A stretch of DNA of 64,000 nucleotides from Streptomyces sp. NBC_01471 (GCF_041438865.1 NZ_CP109450.1:7247501-7311500), one strand, 5' to 3'; numbered from the stretch's first letter, positions 15,425 through 24,431 are shown. The notes: generated by a model not told the origin, from the letters alone. Translations and numbers: made by a program.

Positions 15425-17332
15425 ATGGGTCTCAGCAACTTCATGCCCCCCGGTTCTGACGACGGCACGGGCAACGGCGGTGGCGGCGGCCTCCCTCCGC
15501 GCTCTCCGTCGATGGGAATGCCGTCTAGCGGTGGCCCCCCCGATGACGTCACGGACCTTCTTGTCGACTACAACGAAAAGTTCAAGAACGCCGATCCCAC
15601 CATGTTCCGCGACACGCTCATCGAGCAGGTCCTTTCGGTCGTGATCAGCAAGACGAAGCCCAACGCTCTGCTGGTCGGCTCCGCCGGCGTCGGCAAGACA
15701 AAGATCGTCGAGGACATCGCGCGCCGCATCGCCCTGGGCGACACTCTGATTCCCGACCAGCTCAAGAACCACACAATCTACGAGCTGCCCATCGCCAACA
15801 TCATTGCCGGGACCGGCGTCGTCGGCTCGCTGGAGGAGAAGGTCAAGGCGATCGTCGAGTTCGCCTCGGACCCCAAGAACAAGGTCATCCTGTTCATGGA
15901 CGAGATGCACCAGATCACCGGCGGTTCCAGCAGTCACAGCGACGCGACCGGCCGCAAGATCTCGCAGATCCTCAAGCCTGCCTTGGCCCGGGGCGACATG
16001 TCTGTCATCGGTGCGACCACCAGCACCGAATCTCGGGCCTTCGACGAGGATCCGGCCTTCGCCCGCCGCTTCTCCCGGCTCATCGTCGACGAGCTGAGCG
16101 TGGAGCAGACGCTGGCTGTATTGACCACGGTCCGCCCTGGCCTGATGGCGCACTACCTGCACCGGATCGGAGTTTCCGACGACGTCCTGGGCTCGGTTGT
16201 TCAGATCGCCGAAGCGATCTCGCGAGCAGGCCAGCACCGCCCGGACCACGCCATCACCCTGCTTGACCGGGCGATGGCTGATCGGGTGTTGGAGCAGAAG
16301 AAGCTCATCGTCCAAGCCGAGAACGCCGGTGATACGGCACTCGCGCAGACCCTGCGGTTCATCCCACAGGTGCCGCTGACGAGCACCCGTGTGCTCGATG
16401 TCGCCAAACGCCTCATGACGGGAAACGCCCAGCGCAAGGACCTCGACATTGCTGCACTGGGCGCGACGCTCACCAGCCGGCTCCAGGGGCAGGACGAGGT
16501 ATTCGCCACGCTCATGGACCGCCTGACCCGCGAAGAGCTCAATCTGTTCCCGACGAAGACACCCACGACCTGGCTGTTCGCCGGAGCTTCGGGCGTGGGT
16601 AAAACCGAGACGGTGAAGCTCATCGCCGAGGGTATGACCGGTATGGAGCCGATCATTCTGAACATGACCGAATTCCACTCCGCGTGGTCGACGTCGAAGA
16701 TCTTGGGCGCACCTCCCGGCTTCGTCGGATCGGACTCCAACCAGGAGCTTCCGTTCGACACGCTGGAGTCCAACCCCCACCGGGTGATCTTGCTCGACGA
16801 GTTCGAGAAAGCCGACAAGGCCGTGCAGCGTCTGTTCCTCTCTGCGTTCGACGAGGGCTATATCCGCAACGCCCATGGCAAGATGCTGGATTTCTCTAAG
16901 GCACTGGTCATCTGCACGACCAACGCCGCGCAGGAAGCGCTCGACGGCAGAATGATCGGCTTCGGCAGCAACCCGAAGTCCATCTCAAACCAGAGCCTCA
17001 CCAGGGCGCTACAGCAGGCCTTTGACGCCGAACTGCTGGGCAGGTTCTCACTGGTCGTGGGGTTCAACCCCATCGACCGGGAGACCTACCGGCAGATCAT
17101 GGCCGCCGACTACGAGCGGCAGCGCGAGCGGATCGTCGAAGCCAAACCCCGGCTTGCCCAGACGCTGCCAGCTTCGATGCCCGACGACGAGCTGCGCGCC
17201 ATCGAGGAGGCCACCTACGTGGAGTCCCAGGGTGCGCGCCCGGCGCGCAAGGCTGTCCGCATCTGGATCGAGGACCACCTGCTGGTCGCCCAGACCGGCA
17301 GCACAGCCGTAACATCTCCGTCGGACGACTGA
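15425..17332 (+). CDS. Two-domain Clp/Hsp100-like AAA+ ATPase
   Basis: 635 residues. Nucleotide domain 1 has Walker A GSAGVGKT (85-92) and Walker B VILFMDEMHQITGG (about 155). Domain 2 has Walker A GASGVGKT (about 385), Walker B VILLDEFEK (about 453) and sensor VICTTNAA, followed by the usual C-terminal small domain with ARPARKAVR, close to the sensor-2 arginine of ClpA/ClpC. The short N-terminus is Gly/Pro-rich and lacks the Clp N-domain repeats, and no clear middle domain is present, so this is smaller than ClpB or ClpC. An AAGGAGG site precedes ATG 15425. It probably unfolds or remodels protein complexes. Third member of a MoxR-VWA-Clp set; whether it docks a peptidase is unknown. Confidence 0.88.
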   Translation: MGLSNFMPPGSDDGTGNGGGGGLPPRSPSMGMPSSGGPPDDVTDLLVDYNEKFKNADPTMFRDTLIEQVLSVVISKTKPNALLVGSAGVGKTKIVEDIARRIALGDTLIPDQLKNHTIYELPIANIIAGTGVVGSLEEKVKAIVEFASDPKNKVILFMDEMHQITGGSSSHSDATGRKISQILKPALARGDMSVIGATTSTESRAFDEDPAFARRFSRLIVDELSVEQTLAVLTTVRPGLMAHYLHRIGVSDDVLGSVVQIAEAISRAGQHRPDHAITLLDRAMADRVLEQKKLIVQAENAGDTALAQTLRFIPQVPLTSTRVLDVAKRLMTGNAQRKDLDIAALGATLTSRLQGQDEVFATLMDRLTREELNLFPTKTPTTWLFAGASGVGKTETVKLIAEGMTGMEPIILNMTEFHSAWSTSKILGAPPGFVGSDSNQELPFDTLESNPHRVILLDEFEKADKAVQRLFLSAFDEGYIRNAHGKMLDFSKALVICTTNAAQEALDGRMIGFGSNPKSISNQSLTRALQQAFDAELLGRFSLVVGFNPIDRETYRQIMAADYERQRERIVEAKPRLAQTLPASMPDDELRAIEEATYVESQGARPARKAVRIWIEDHLLVAQTGSTAVTSPSDD

Positions 17333-18004
17333 GCAACGGCCTGCTCCCTTTTTGTGAGCCGGGCGAGTAGCTCCATCCCCCGAATGACTGCACTCCGCTA
17401 TGCGCAGAAGCGCAAGCGACAGCGGCCTATTCCGCGCATTCGGTGACCACTACAGCGCTGATGGTCTTTTGGAGGACCACGCGAGCCGTACTGTGCTACT
17501 CGCCCAAAACCCGGGGGCTGTGGGTACGGGCAGGCCGGGAGCAGTGGAAGCTCACCTTGGACGTGCTGCCTGACCACTTCGCCGAGGCCGAGCGCCAGAA
17601 GGCCGGCCTGCGCGAGCTGCTCAGCGATGTAACGATCCTGCGCGAACGCCGCCAGGGCGTCGCGCACGTCCTGCCCCTGTCCCGGCTCCTGCAACGAGAC
17701 GATGCCGCAGCTGCATTGTCCCTCTGTTAGGACAATCCGCAGTCCCAAGCTCCCAACCTCCCGGGGTTCGCGGTCGCCGCCCGTCCGACCGGCCGCTCGA
17801 CCTGGCACGGATGACCGCGCCCGGCGCAATGGTGATCCGGCCAGAAGGACGCCCGCAGCTCCTGGCCGTGGAGCGGTCGTCGGCCCTTTGGCTGTGACCT
17901 CGCCAGAAGGCGGTCAAGAACCCTCTACACGGGACGTCTTCGGCCATGGGCGACCGGGCGTCGTCGGGCGAAATCAGCGAACACCAATCAGAAGGAGGAG
18001 ACAC
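17333..18004. other. Gap after the Clp-like gene, one weak ORF inside
   Basis: About 670 bases. Only the frame at 17443-17730 has coding-like codons, listed separately with low confidence. An antisense frame over the same segment has no start support. No terminator hairpin is obvious near 17340-17440. Confidence 0.4.
17443..17730 (+). CDS. Possible small hypothetical protein
   Basis: 95 residues from GTG 17443. The middle has coherent codon choice and amphipathic character (WVRAGREQWKLTLDVLPDHF; ERQKAGLRELLSDVTILRER). No ribosome site of quality and no family resemblance. It may be a remnant. Confidence 0.35.
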   Translation: MTTTALMVFWRTTRAVLCYSPKTRGLWVRAGREQWKLTLDVLPDHFAEAERQKAGLRELLSDVTILRERRQGVAHVLPLSRLLQRDDAAAALSLC

Positions 18005-18448
18005 ATGGCCACCGACCAGCGCAGCGCGTTTGCCGCCGAGATCGGCCGCCTTGCCAAGAAGCACTGGGGCCTTGACAGGGTCGAGGCTGTCACGAAGAAC
18101 GGATACACCGTCCTCCTCACCGGCATGCAGGGTGGGCACGTCGATGCCATCGTCATCACCGACCCGGACGGCCATCAGGTCCGCCGAGCCGACGGCTGGA
18201 AGGTCGGCAGGACCGTCGAGGTCGCCGAGTTCCTGTGGGATGACCTGGAGAAGGGTAGGGCCAGGGCAGCCGAGCGTGAGCGCCTGGCGGGCCTCAAGTC
18301 CGTGAGCATCACCTCGGCGGACGCTACCGGTCGGGCGTCCGGCAAGGAAGCCAGCAAATACCACCTGACTCCCGAGCAGCTCGCCCAACTGCGCTCGTTT
18401 GCCGAGCAGCTGGCCTCCGCGAATGCGGCCGTCACTGCGGCCGGGTGA
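18005..18448 (+). CDS. Hypothetical protein with C-terminal helix
   Basis: 147 residues; AGGAGGAG lies just before ATG 18005, so the longer frame from 17702 is rejected. The N-terminal 80 residues alternate strands and helices (VEAVTKNGYTVLLTGMQGGH, VDAIVITDPDGHQVRRADGW). A basic linker and a terminal helix follow (LTPEQLAQLRSFAEQLASAN). Soluble, unrecognised. It lies between the AAA+ set and the helicase, and so may be part of that replication or maintenance block. Confidence 0.72.
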   Translation: MATDQRSAFAAEIGRLAKKHWGLDRVEAVTKNGYTVLLTGMQGGHVDAIVITDPDGHQVRRADGWKVGRTVEVAEFLWDDLEKGRARAAERERLAGLKSVSITSADATGRASGKEASKYHLTPEQLAQLRSFAEQLASANAAVTAAG

Positions 18449-18578
18449 AGACAGGCTGCCCCCGGGCCCGCCTTGCCCACGCCCCCTCCATCCGACTGTG
18501 TACCCCGGCCTGCTTGCCGGTTTCGCTGCGCCCTGGTCCGCAGCTTCGCGTCCTTATCCCCAGTAAGGGAGAACAGCC

Positions 18579-18830
18579 ATGTCCACCATGCTCCCCGAAC
18601 CTGTGCTCCAAGAGCAGCGAAAACGAGCCCAGGAACTCGCCGCCGCAGCCCGAGCGAACCTCGCCACCCATGTCCGGAGCACCGATGAACTCCGCGAACT
18701 TGGCCTCATGCTTGGCCTGATCGAGGTCGATCCCACCGGATCCCTCGTCACGGCCTGCCCCTGGGATCTCGATGACGGTAACGCTGCCGCCGATGGTTCC
18801 GACCGGCGCTCGGGATCTTCCGAGGAATAA
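18579..18830 (+). CDS. Small hypothetical helical protein
   Basis: 83 residues with GGGAGAA before ATG 18579. The first 45 residues form one charged helix (LQEQRKRAQELAAAARANLA) and the tail is acidic and Ser-rich. No family recognised. Three hairpins follow it before the helicase gene. Confidence 0.6.
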   Translation: MSTMLPEPVLQEQRKRAQELAAAARANLATHVRSTDELRELGLMLGLIEVDPTGSLVTACPWDLDDGNAAADGSDRRSGSSEE

Positions 18831-18852
18831 ACCGAGCTGCCGCTGAAGAACG

Positions 18853-18993
18853 ACCGCGCGCCTGGGTAGCGCGCGGTGTCCGGGGTGTGGCGTCGTCACG
18901 TACCCCGGATTCAGGGGCCTAACGGCCCCTGACGGGTGGGTTGAGAGGAACACGGGCGGGGCTCGCCATCTGACGAGAGCCCCGCCCGTGTTC
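18853..18993 (+). terminator. Three consecutive hairpins ahead of the helicase gene
   Basis: Hairpin 1: ACCGCGCGC (18853-18861) with GCGCGCGGT (18869-18877). Hairpin 2: CAGGGGCC (18912-18919) with GGCCCCTG (18924-18931), loop TAAC. Hairpin 3: a perfect 17-base-pair stem, 18948-18964 with 18977-18993. Three perfect stems in 140 bases make a very strong block to read-through before the helicase promoter. Confidence 0.8.
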
Positions 18994-19102
18994 ATACCTG
19001 CGCCCATGCCCCAGCCCTACCGCTGCGATATCCAGCCGAATTCGGACATTCGACTGGCGATCGGCACTTGTCAGAATTGCTATGTTGCGTCATTTGTATT
19101 TT

Positions 19103-19124
19103 CTCTCAATCCACCTATCGATCC
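19103..19124 (-). promoter_or_regulatory. GATAGNNGGNTTGA element in the helicase leader
   Basis: Read on the minus strand, this AT-rich leader segment contains CGATAGGTGGATTGA. It matches, at all fixed positions of GATAGNNGGNTTGA, the element beside the LysM gene near 9613-9634; a one-base-shorter form lies at 29417-29435. It is 20 bases ahead of the helicase start and may be an operator. Confidence 0.4.
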
Positions 19125-19143
19125 ACTGATGAAAGGTGTTGTC

Positions 19144-21942
19144 ATGCCTGTCCTGCTTGACGACCTCGACCTCTCGGCCAATGCCGTTGCCCAGAAGACC
19201 GTCGACCCGAAGTTCTTCTCCTCAAAGCTCACCGGCAACGGCAAGAAGGTCGGCCTGCTCAATGAGTCCCTACTGCCGATCAACACTGCCACCAACACCG
19301 CGTACGCCATGGCCACCGACATCGAGGTCAAGCAGAGCTCGACGCAGCACGACATCACCACGACATTGATCCCGCTCGCACCGATCACGCGCCGCGCCCT
19401 GAACGCCGGCGGGTCCTTCACTCTGCCTGTCCCGCACGTCGATGACCGCTTTGCCGTCGACACCTCTTCCGGCCGGTTCGACGACTGGGACGTCGTCTTC
19501 GACATGACCCCGCAGGCCCTCGTGTTCTACGAGGACAAGTCCGGCGGCAAGTCCACGCGCGACCTCGTCATCCAATACCGGATGGAGCTGTACTTCTTCA
19601 AGCAGGGGCTGCCCGAACCGGAGTACGCGACCGCCGTCCCGCGCTCGGCCGGCTACGGCAACCACGCCGCCGCCGTCTTCCTGCAGTGGGACACCAGCCC
19701 GCTGGAGAACGCCCGTGACTACGTCCAGGACGTGCTCACATCCGCCGGCCTGACGGCCTCCAACCTCGGCGATGAGTTCGACGAGTGGATACGCCAGTAC
19801 TCGATCTACGAGCGCATCACGCGCCTGGCCCAGATCTGGGACTCCGAGGCGATCGCCGACGAGGTCTGCCGCTACATCCAGGACATGCCCGCGGGCCCGA
19901 CGGAGCAGCAGCTGAACATGCTCGCCGTCCAGCTGCGCTACCTGGAGAACTACAACGTCCCGCTGGAGGCCTACCGCCAGATCCATAAGCAACTGGGTAC
20001 GACCTTCTCCGACCAGATCGCCACGAAGCTGTCAAAGCAGAACCTCAGCCTGCTGATGAACCACACGCTCGACCACCTGGAGCAGATGAAGGCTCAGCTG
20101 ATCGTGCCTGCGCAGCCGGCCACGCCTCCGAATCTGTCGCCCCACCTGTCCAAGCAGCAGCTCAACGCGCTCACCACGCACGAGCCGCTGGTGATGACTC
20201 AAGCGGGAGCGGGCACCGGCAAGTCGACCGTGATCCTGGAGCGGATCAAGTACCTGGAAGCCTGCGGCGTTCCCGCCTCGGACGTCACGGTGCTGAGCTT
20301 CACCAACGCCGCGGCCGACAACATCACGTCGAAGAATCCGAACGTCGGCTCGATGACGATCGCCAAGATGATCATCGACATCTACTCAATGAACCACCCG
20401 ACCCACAAGGTCTCGGTCATCGACACGATCATCAACTCGATCGACATCTTCTACCCGAACAGCCAGTTCGGGGCGACCTTCCGCCATCGCCTGTTGGAGG
20501 TCGACCAGAACAAGGCCGGCGCATTCACAGCCCTGAACACCTTCGTCGAGAGCCACTTCGACGAGGTGATCGCCCTGCTCGACCGAATCGAGCAGACGTC
20601 GCTGGAGCTGCAGATCATCCTCTGCTACCAGAAGATCGACGACATGACCGAGCCGGCTCACGTGCAGTCGAAGTACCTCATCATCGACGAGGTCCAGGAC
20701 AACTCCGTCTTCGAGTTCATCTACGTGCTGAAGTACATCACCAAGCACGCTCAATCCCTGTTCATCGTCGGCGATGCCTCGCAGACGCTGTACGAGTTCC
20801 GCTCGGCGAACCCGAGGGCGCTCAACACGCTGGAAAGCTCGGGGGTCTTCGCGACCTTCAAGCTCACGACGAATTACCGGAGTAACCAGGAGATCCTGGA
20901 CTTCGCGAACGTCGTACTCGGCGGACTGGAAACCAACCAGTTCGCCAACATCCAGCTGCAGGCGAACTCGCTCGCGATGCCCACGGCCGACTCGTTCCAG
21001 GAGAAGGTCACCCTGGAGTACCGCGAGGTGGCCAGGCTCACCGGGTTCGTCACCCAGGATCTACCGGCGATTGTGCGCAACACGGTCATCCCCGACTACG
21101 TGGACAAGTGCCTGGACCGAGGCGAGCAGGTGGCCTTCCTGGCCTACTCGCGCCGTGAGGTGGCTCTGCTCCAGGACGTGCTCGAAAAGCGCTATCCGGA
21201 CCGCCACATCGCCTCGCTCGTCAGTGACCAGGTGTACGCCACGGACATCTTCTCGAAGTACATCAAGTTCTTCTGGAACGACGTCCTGCAGGCACCGCCG
21301 GCCAATGCCGCGTTCGTGGTCTCCCAGGGGATCAAGGACAACATGGACAAGCTGACAAAGAACGCAGCCAACGCCAACGTTGAGAAGGCGATCCTGCGCA
21401 CGATCTCCGAGTGGTGGATCGAGAACAGCGCGACCATCAACGGCTGGGTGACGCTCTGCCACCAGGGCACGCTCACGCACGCGGCGTTCTTCGACCGGCT
21501 GCGCGACAACCTCCTCTCCTTCGAGATTCAGCGGAACCAGAAGAAGCTGAACATCAATAAGCAGAAGAACCAGGAACGCAAGAAGAAGAACCTGGAGTCC
21601 AAGGCTGATCTGGTCGTTTCGACGATCCACGGTGCCAAGGGCCTCGAATTCGACAACACCGTCGTCCTCTACAGGGAGGACACGAAAATGCCCCAAGACA
21701 CCAAGCGGATGTTCTACGTCGCCTTCACCCGTGCGATGACAAGCCAGTACGTCCTCGCCTACGGCACCGTGAAGAAGCCTCCGATCCAGAGCAGCTACGA
21801 GCAGATCGTGACGGCTCTGACCGAGCGTGACAAGAGGAGTGCCGCTCGCGCCCTCGGCATCGATCCGGATCTCATGGGCGAAGACGACAGCGCTGCTCCC
21901 GGCAGCGCCGACGACCGCTCCGCGGTCACCGCGACCGTCTGA
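19144..21942 (+). CDS. UvrD/Rep-type SF1 helicase with novel N-terminal region
   Basis: 932 residues. Helicase motifs are all in the C-terminal two thirds: I QAGAGTGKST (about 354), Ia VTVLSFTNAAADNI, II IIDEVQD (about 513), III VGDASQTLYEF (about 542), IV NYRSNQEI (about 577), V STIHGAKGLEF (about 826) and VI FYVAFTRA (about 857). The first 340 residues are not helicase: a beta-rich domain (PLAPITRRALNAGGSFTLPV; DDWDVVFDMTPQALVFYEDK) and a helical segment (WIRQYSIYERITRLAQIWD). A Lys-rich helix (about 800-820) interrupts the 2A-2B region. ATG 19144 follows GAAAGG; the open frame to 18988 enters a terminator stem. 3'-5' DNA unwinding for replication or repair of the element is likely from family; the role of the N-terminus is unknown. 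Confidence 0.9.
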   Translation: MPVLLDDLDLSANAVAQKTVDPKFFSSKLTGNGKKVGLLNESLLPINTATNTAYAMATDIEVKQSSTQHDITTTLIPLAPITRRALNAGGSFTLPVPHVDDRFAVDTSSGRFDDWDVVFDMTPQALVFYEDKSGGKSTRDLVIQYRMELYFFKQGLPEPEYATAVPRSAGYGNHAAAVFLQWDTSPLENARDYVQDVLTSAGLTASNLGDEFDEWIRQYSIYERITRLAQIWDSEAIADEVCRYIQDMPAGPTEQQLNMLAVQLRYLENYNVPLEAYRQIHKQLGTTFSDQIATKLSKQNLSLLMNHTLDHLEQMKAQLIVPAQPATPPNLSPHLSKQQLNALTTHEPLVMTQAGAGTGKSTVILERIKYLEACGVPASDVTVLSFTNAAADNITSKNPNVGSMTIAKMIIDIYSMNHPTHKVSVIDTIINSIDIFYPNSQFGATFRHRLLEVDQNKAGAFTALNTFVESHFDEVIALLDRIEQTSLELQIILCYQKIDDMTEPAHVQSKYLIIDEVQDNSVFEFIYVLKYITKHAQSLFIVGDASQTLYEFRSANPRALNTLESSGVFATFKLTTNYRSNQEILDFANVVLGGLETNQFANIQLQANSLAMPTADSFQEKVTLEYREVARLTGFVTQDLPAIVRNTVIPDYVDKCLDRGEQVAFLAYSRREVALLQDVLEKRYPDRHIASLVSDQVYATDIFSKYIKFFWNDVLQAPPANAAFVVSQGIKDNMDKLTKNAANANVEKAILRTISEWWIENSATINGWVTLCHQGTLTHAAFFDRLRDNLLSFEIQRNQKKLNINKQKNQERKKKNLESKADLVVSTIHGAKGLEFDNTVVLYREDTKMPQDTKRMFYVAFTRAMTSQYVLAYGTVKKPPIQSSYEQIVTALTERDKRSAARALGIDPDLMGEDDSAAPGSADDRSAVTATV

Positions 21943-21965
21943 CCAACCGCCGCCACCACCCCATG

Positions 21966-22011
21966 CCGCAGGGGCGAGTGTCCCGCTCCTCAAGAACATC
22001 CGCCCCTGCGG
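21966..22011 (+). terminator. Terminator after the helicase gene
   Basis: An 11-base-pair perfect stem, CCGCAGGGGCG (21966-21976) with CGCCCCTGCGG (22001-22011), followed by TCTTG. It begins 24 bases after the stop. Confidence 0.75.
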
Positions 22012-22059
22012 TCTTGCACACGTCACACCGCTGAATGACGCGGCCCGAAGGAGCATGCC

Positions 22060-22206
22060 ATGCCCGCGCTTGGCACACAGGGCGACTCCGACGAGCTCGT
22101 CTGCGGCCCGCCGGCCACCTACGACCTGATCATCTGCCACCAGGACCGGATCGTCTTCCACGACCACTACGACTCGCCCCAGCAGCGGCCCCGCTGCTTG
22201 CAATAG
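22060..22206 (+). CDS. Small hypothetical protein, 48 residues
   Basis: ATG 22060 lies six bases after GAAGGAG. The peptide (DSDELVCGPPATYDLIICHQ, then DRIVFHDHYDSPQQRP) has GC-rich third positions, two Cys and several His, and ends 130 bases before the RNA ligase gene. Metal binding is possible. No family recognised. Confidence 0.5.
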   Translation: MPALGTQGDSDELVCGPPATYDLIICHQDRIVFHDHYDSPQQRPRCLQ

Positions 22207-22335
22207 CTGTCCGGCGCAACGGCCAAAAGGCTCTCTGCCCGACAGATGGCGGCGCTCCCGCCCCGAGAAATCCGCAGGCGCCAAGCGGCGACGCATGTAC
22301 ATGATCTGTTATTCCGCCCCAGCCCAGGAGAGGCA

Positions 22336-23421
22336 ATGCACTCCCACATAGATGACCTGCTCGACCCCGTTCTTCTCGCGCGTAGCCTCCATGCTGGCTA
22401 CGTCCGCGAGCAGACCCACCCCGCCCTGCCGCTGCGTATCTTCAACTACGCGGAGAAGGCCGTGTTCGAGCGGGAGTGGAATGAAGTCACCCGGCAGTGC
22501 CGCGGGCTGGTCATCGACCGCCAGGGACGGATCCTCGCCCGGCCGTACGCGAAGTTCTTCAACTACTCCGAGCACCCCGAGGGCACCTTCTGCCTGGAAG
22601 ACACGGTCGTGGTGACCGACAAGCTCGACGGCTCGCTCGGCATCCTCTACCCGCTGCCCGACGGCGGCCACGCCATCGCGACCCGTGGCTCGTTCGCCTC
22701 CGAGCAAGCGCTGCACGCCACGAAGATCTGGCAGGAGCGCTACGCGGGCACCGCGTCGATCAAGCCCGGCGTCACCTACCTCTTCGAGATCATCTTTCCG
22801 GAGAACCGGATCGTCTGCGACTACGGCGCCCTGGACGACCTGGTGCTACTCGGCGGCGTCGACATCGCCACCGGCACCCCGCTGCCCGCAGACGAGCTGC
22901 CGTGGGACGGCCCCCGCGTCGACACCTTTGCCTTCAGCACGCTCGCCGACGCCTTGGCCGCGCCGCCGCGCCCCGGCGCCGAGGGCTTTGTGCTGCGCTT
23001 CCCCGGCCACGACAACACCATGATCAAGGTCAAGCAGGACGACTACGTGGCACTGCACCGGATCATCACCGGGCTCAACGCCCGCGCGGTCTGGGAGCGA
23101 CTCGGCGCGGGCGACACCGTGGCCGAGATCTGCGACGGCCTGCCCGACGAATTCCACGACTGGGTCAAGGACGTCGCCGCGGAACTGGCGGGACAGTGCA
23201 ACGAGATCCTCGCTGAGTCCCTCGAAGAGCATCAGCGCATCGTGGAGGCGCTGCCGAAGGGGCGGACGCGCAAGGACTACGCCCTGCACGCCAGCCGCTC
23301 GCCGATGCGGGCCTGGCTGTTCATGCTCCTGGACGGCCGCGACCCGTCGGCCCGGATCTTCCACACCCTGCGGCCCGAGGCCGATGTCCGGCCCGTCAAC
23401 ACCACCGAGGGCAACTCCTGA
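22336..23421 (+). CDS. T4 Rnl1-like RNA ligase
   Basis: 361 residues. The nucleotidyltransferase motif I is DKLDGSLGIL with the adenylated lysine at K96. RGSF (motif Ia), an LFEIIFPENR segment (motif III), EGFVLRF (motif IV, about 216) and MIKVKQDDY (motif V, about 230) follow in order. The N-terminus (FNYAEKAVFEREWNEVTRQC, RGLVIDRQGRILARPYAKFF) is characteristic of the Rnl1 branch of RNA ligases, which join 5'-phosphate and 3'-OH RNA ends using ATP. ATG 22336 follows GGAGAGG; the longer frame to 22246 lacks such a site. The stop overlaps by one base with the kinase-phosphatase start (TGATG), so the two are co-translated, as expected for a two-enzyme RNA repair system. Confidence 0.9.
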   Translation: MHSHIDDLLDPVLLARSLHAGYVREQTHPALPLRIFNYAEKAVFEREWNEVTRQCRGLVIDRQGRILARPYAKFFNYSEHPEGTFCLEDTVVVTDKLDGSLGILYPLPDGGHAIATRGSFASEQALHATKIWQERYAGTASIKPGVTYLFEIIFPENRIVCDYGALDDLVLLGGVDIATGTPLPADELPWDGPRVDTFAFSTLADALAAPPRPGAEGFVLRFPGHDNTMIKVKQDDYVALHRIITGLNARAVWERLGAGDTVAEICDGLPDEFHDWVKDVAAELAGQCNEILAESLEEHQRIVEALPKGRTRKDYALHASRSPMRAWLFMLLDGRDPSARIFHTLRPEADVRPVNTTEGNS

Positions 23422-24329
23422 TGCCCACATTGCACTTCACCCGCGGCCTGCCTGCCAGCGGCAAGACCACCTGGGCGCGCAGCTGGACCGCCGAGAACCG
23501 CGCGGGCCGGGTACGCGTCAACCGGGACGACCTGCGCGCCATGCTCAACTCCAGCGAGCACATCAAGGGCGTCACCGAGAAGCGCGTGATGGCAGTCCGC
23601 GACGCGACGATCCTCGAGCTGCTGCACCAGGGCTACGACGTGGTCTGCGACGACACCAACCTGCCGCAGCGCGTCGCCCGCGACCTGGCCCGCCTCGCGG
23701 ACCGCGCAGGCGCCGCGCTCGACGTACACGACTTCACCCACGTACTGCTGGACACGTGCCTGGAGCGCGACGCGGCCAGGGAGGCGTCCGTCGGAGAGGA
23801 CACCATCCGCGGACTTCACCAGCGCTTCCTGGCGGGGAAGTCGTCGCCGCTTCCCCTGCCCGAGGACAGCCGCGCGGCCGCCCGGGTGGGGCTGCGGTAC
23901 GAGCCGAAGCCCGACAGCCCCAAGGCCGTCCTGGTGGACATCGACGGAACCGTCGCCCTGATGGACGGCCGCAGCCCCTTCGACGAAACCCGGGTGCACC
24001 AGGACCTCCCCAACGCCCCGGTGATCAGCGTCGTACGGGCCCTGCACGCGGCAGGTCAGGCCATCGTGTTCCTCTCGGGCCGGTCCGACAGCTGCTGGGC
24101 CGTCACCAAGGCATGGCTGAACGAGAACGTCGGCGTCCCGTACGACGGGCCCTTCATGCGGCGCATCGGCGACTGTCGCAAGGACTCGATCGTGAAGGTC
24201 GAGCTCTTCGACGCACATGTACGCGACACCTACAACGTCACCTGCGTACTCGACGACCGCACTCAGGTCGTCCAGGCGTGGAGAGCCATCGGGCTGACCG
24301 TCCTTCAGGTCGACGACGGCGACTTCTGA
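23421..24329 (+). CDS. Polynucleotide 5'-kinase / 3'-phosphatase
   Basis: 302 residues in T4 Pnkp order. The N-terminal P-loop kinase has GLPASGKTT (9-17) and VNRDDLRAM, a substrate-binding aspartate region as in T4 Pnkp. The C-terminal acyl-phosphatase of the HAD/DxDxT class has LVDIDGTVALMDGR (about 172-185), FLSGRSDSCWAV and a closing CVLDDRTQVVQAW. Such enzymes phosphorylate 5'-OH ends and remove 2',3'-cyclic or 3'-phosphates, producing ends suited to Rnl1-type ligation. Together with the upstream ligase it can heal and seal tRNA cut by anticodon nucleases; this pathway is known for phage T4 and is inferred here. The ATG is fixed by the one-base overlap with the ligase stop. Confidence 0.92.
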   Translation: MPTLHFTRGLPASGKTTWARSWTAENRAGRVRVNRDDLRAMLNSSEHIKGVTEKRVMAVRDATILELLHQGYDVVCDDTNLPQRVARDLARLADRAGAALDVHDFTHVLLDTCLERDAAREASVGEDTIRGLHQRFLAGKSSPLPLPEDSRAAARVGLRYEPKPDSPKAVLVDIDGTVALMDGRSPFDETRVHQDLPNAPVISVVRALHAAGQAIVFLSGRSDSCWAVTKAWLNENVGVPYDGPFMRRIGDCRKDSIVKVELFDAHVRDTYNVTCVLDDRTQVVQAWRAIGLTVLQVDDGDF

Positions 24330-24431
24330 CGTCGCGGCCGTCAGGGCGGAAGTGTGCAGGGAGTTCGGACGCCGTGGGCACACCTGGACGATCGACGAGA
24401 AGGGCGACTTCGTCCTGTGGCGGGCGGCCCT

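Noticed and set aside
11977..16876. Long minus-strand frames (11977-13557, 13380-14906, 15389-16876)
   Set aside because: They are exact antisense shadows of the MoxR, VWA and Clp genes, which have motifs, ribosome sites and terminators.
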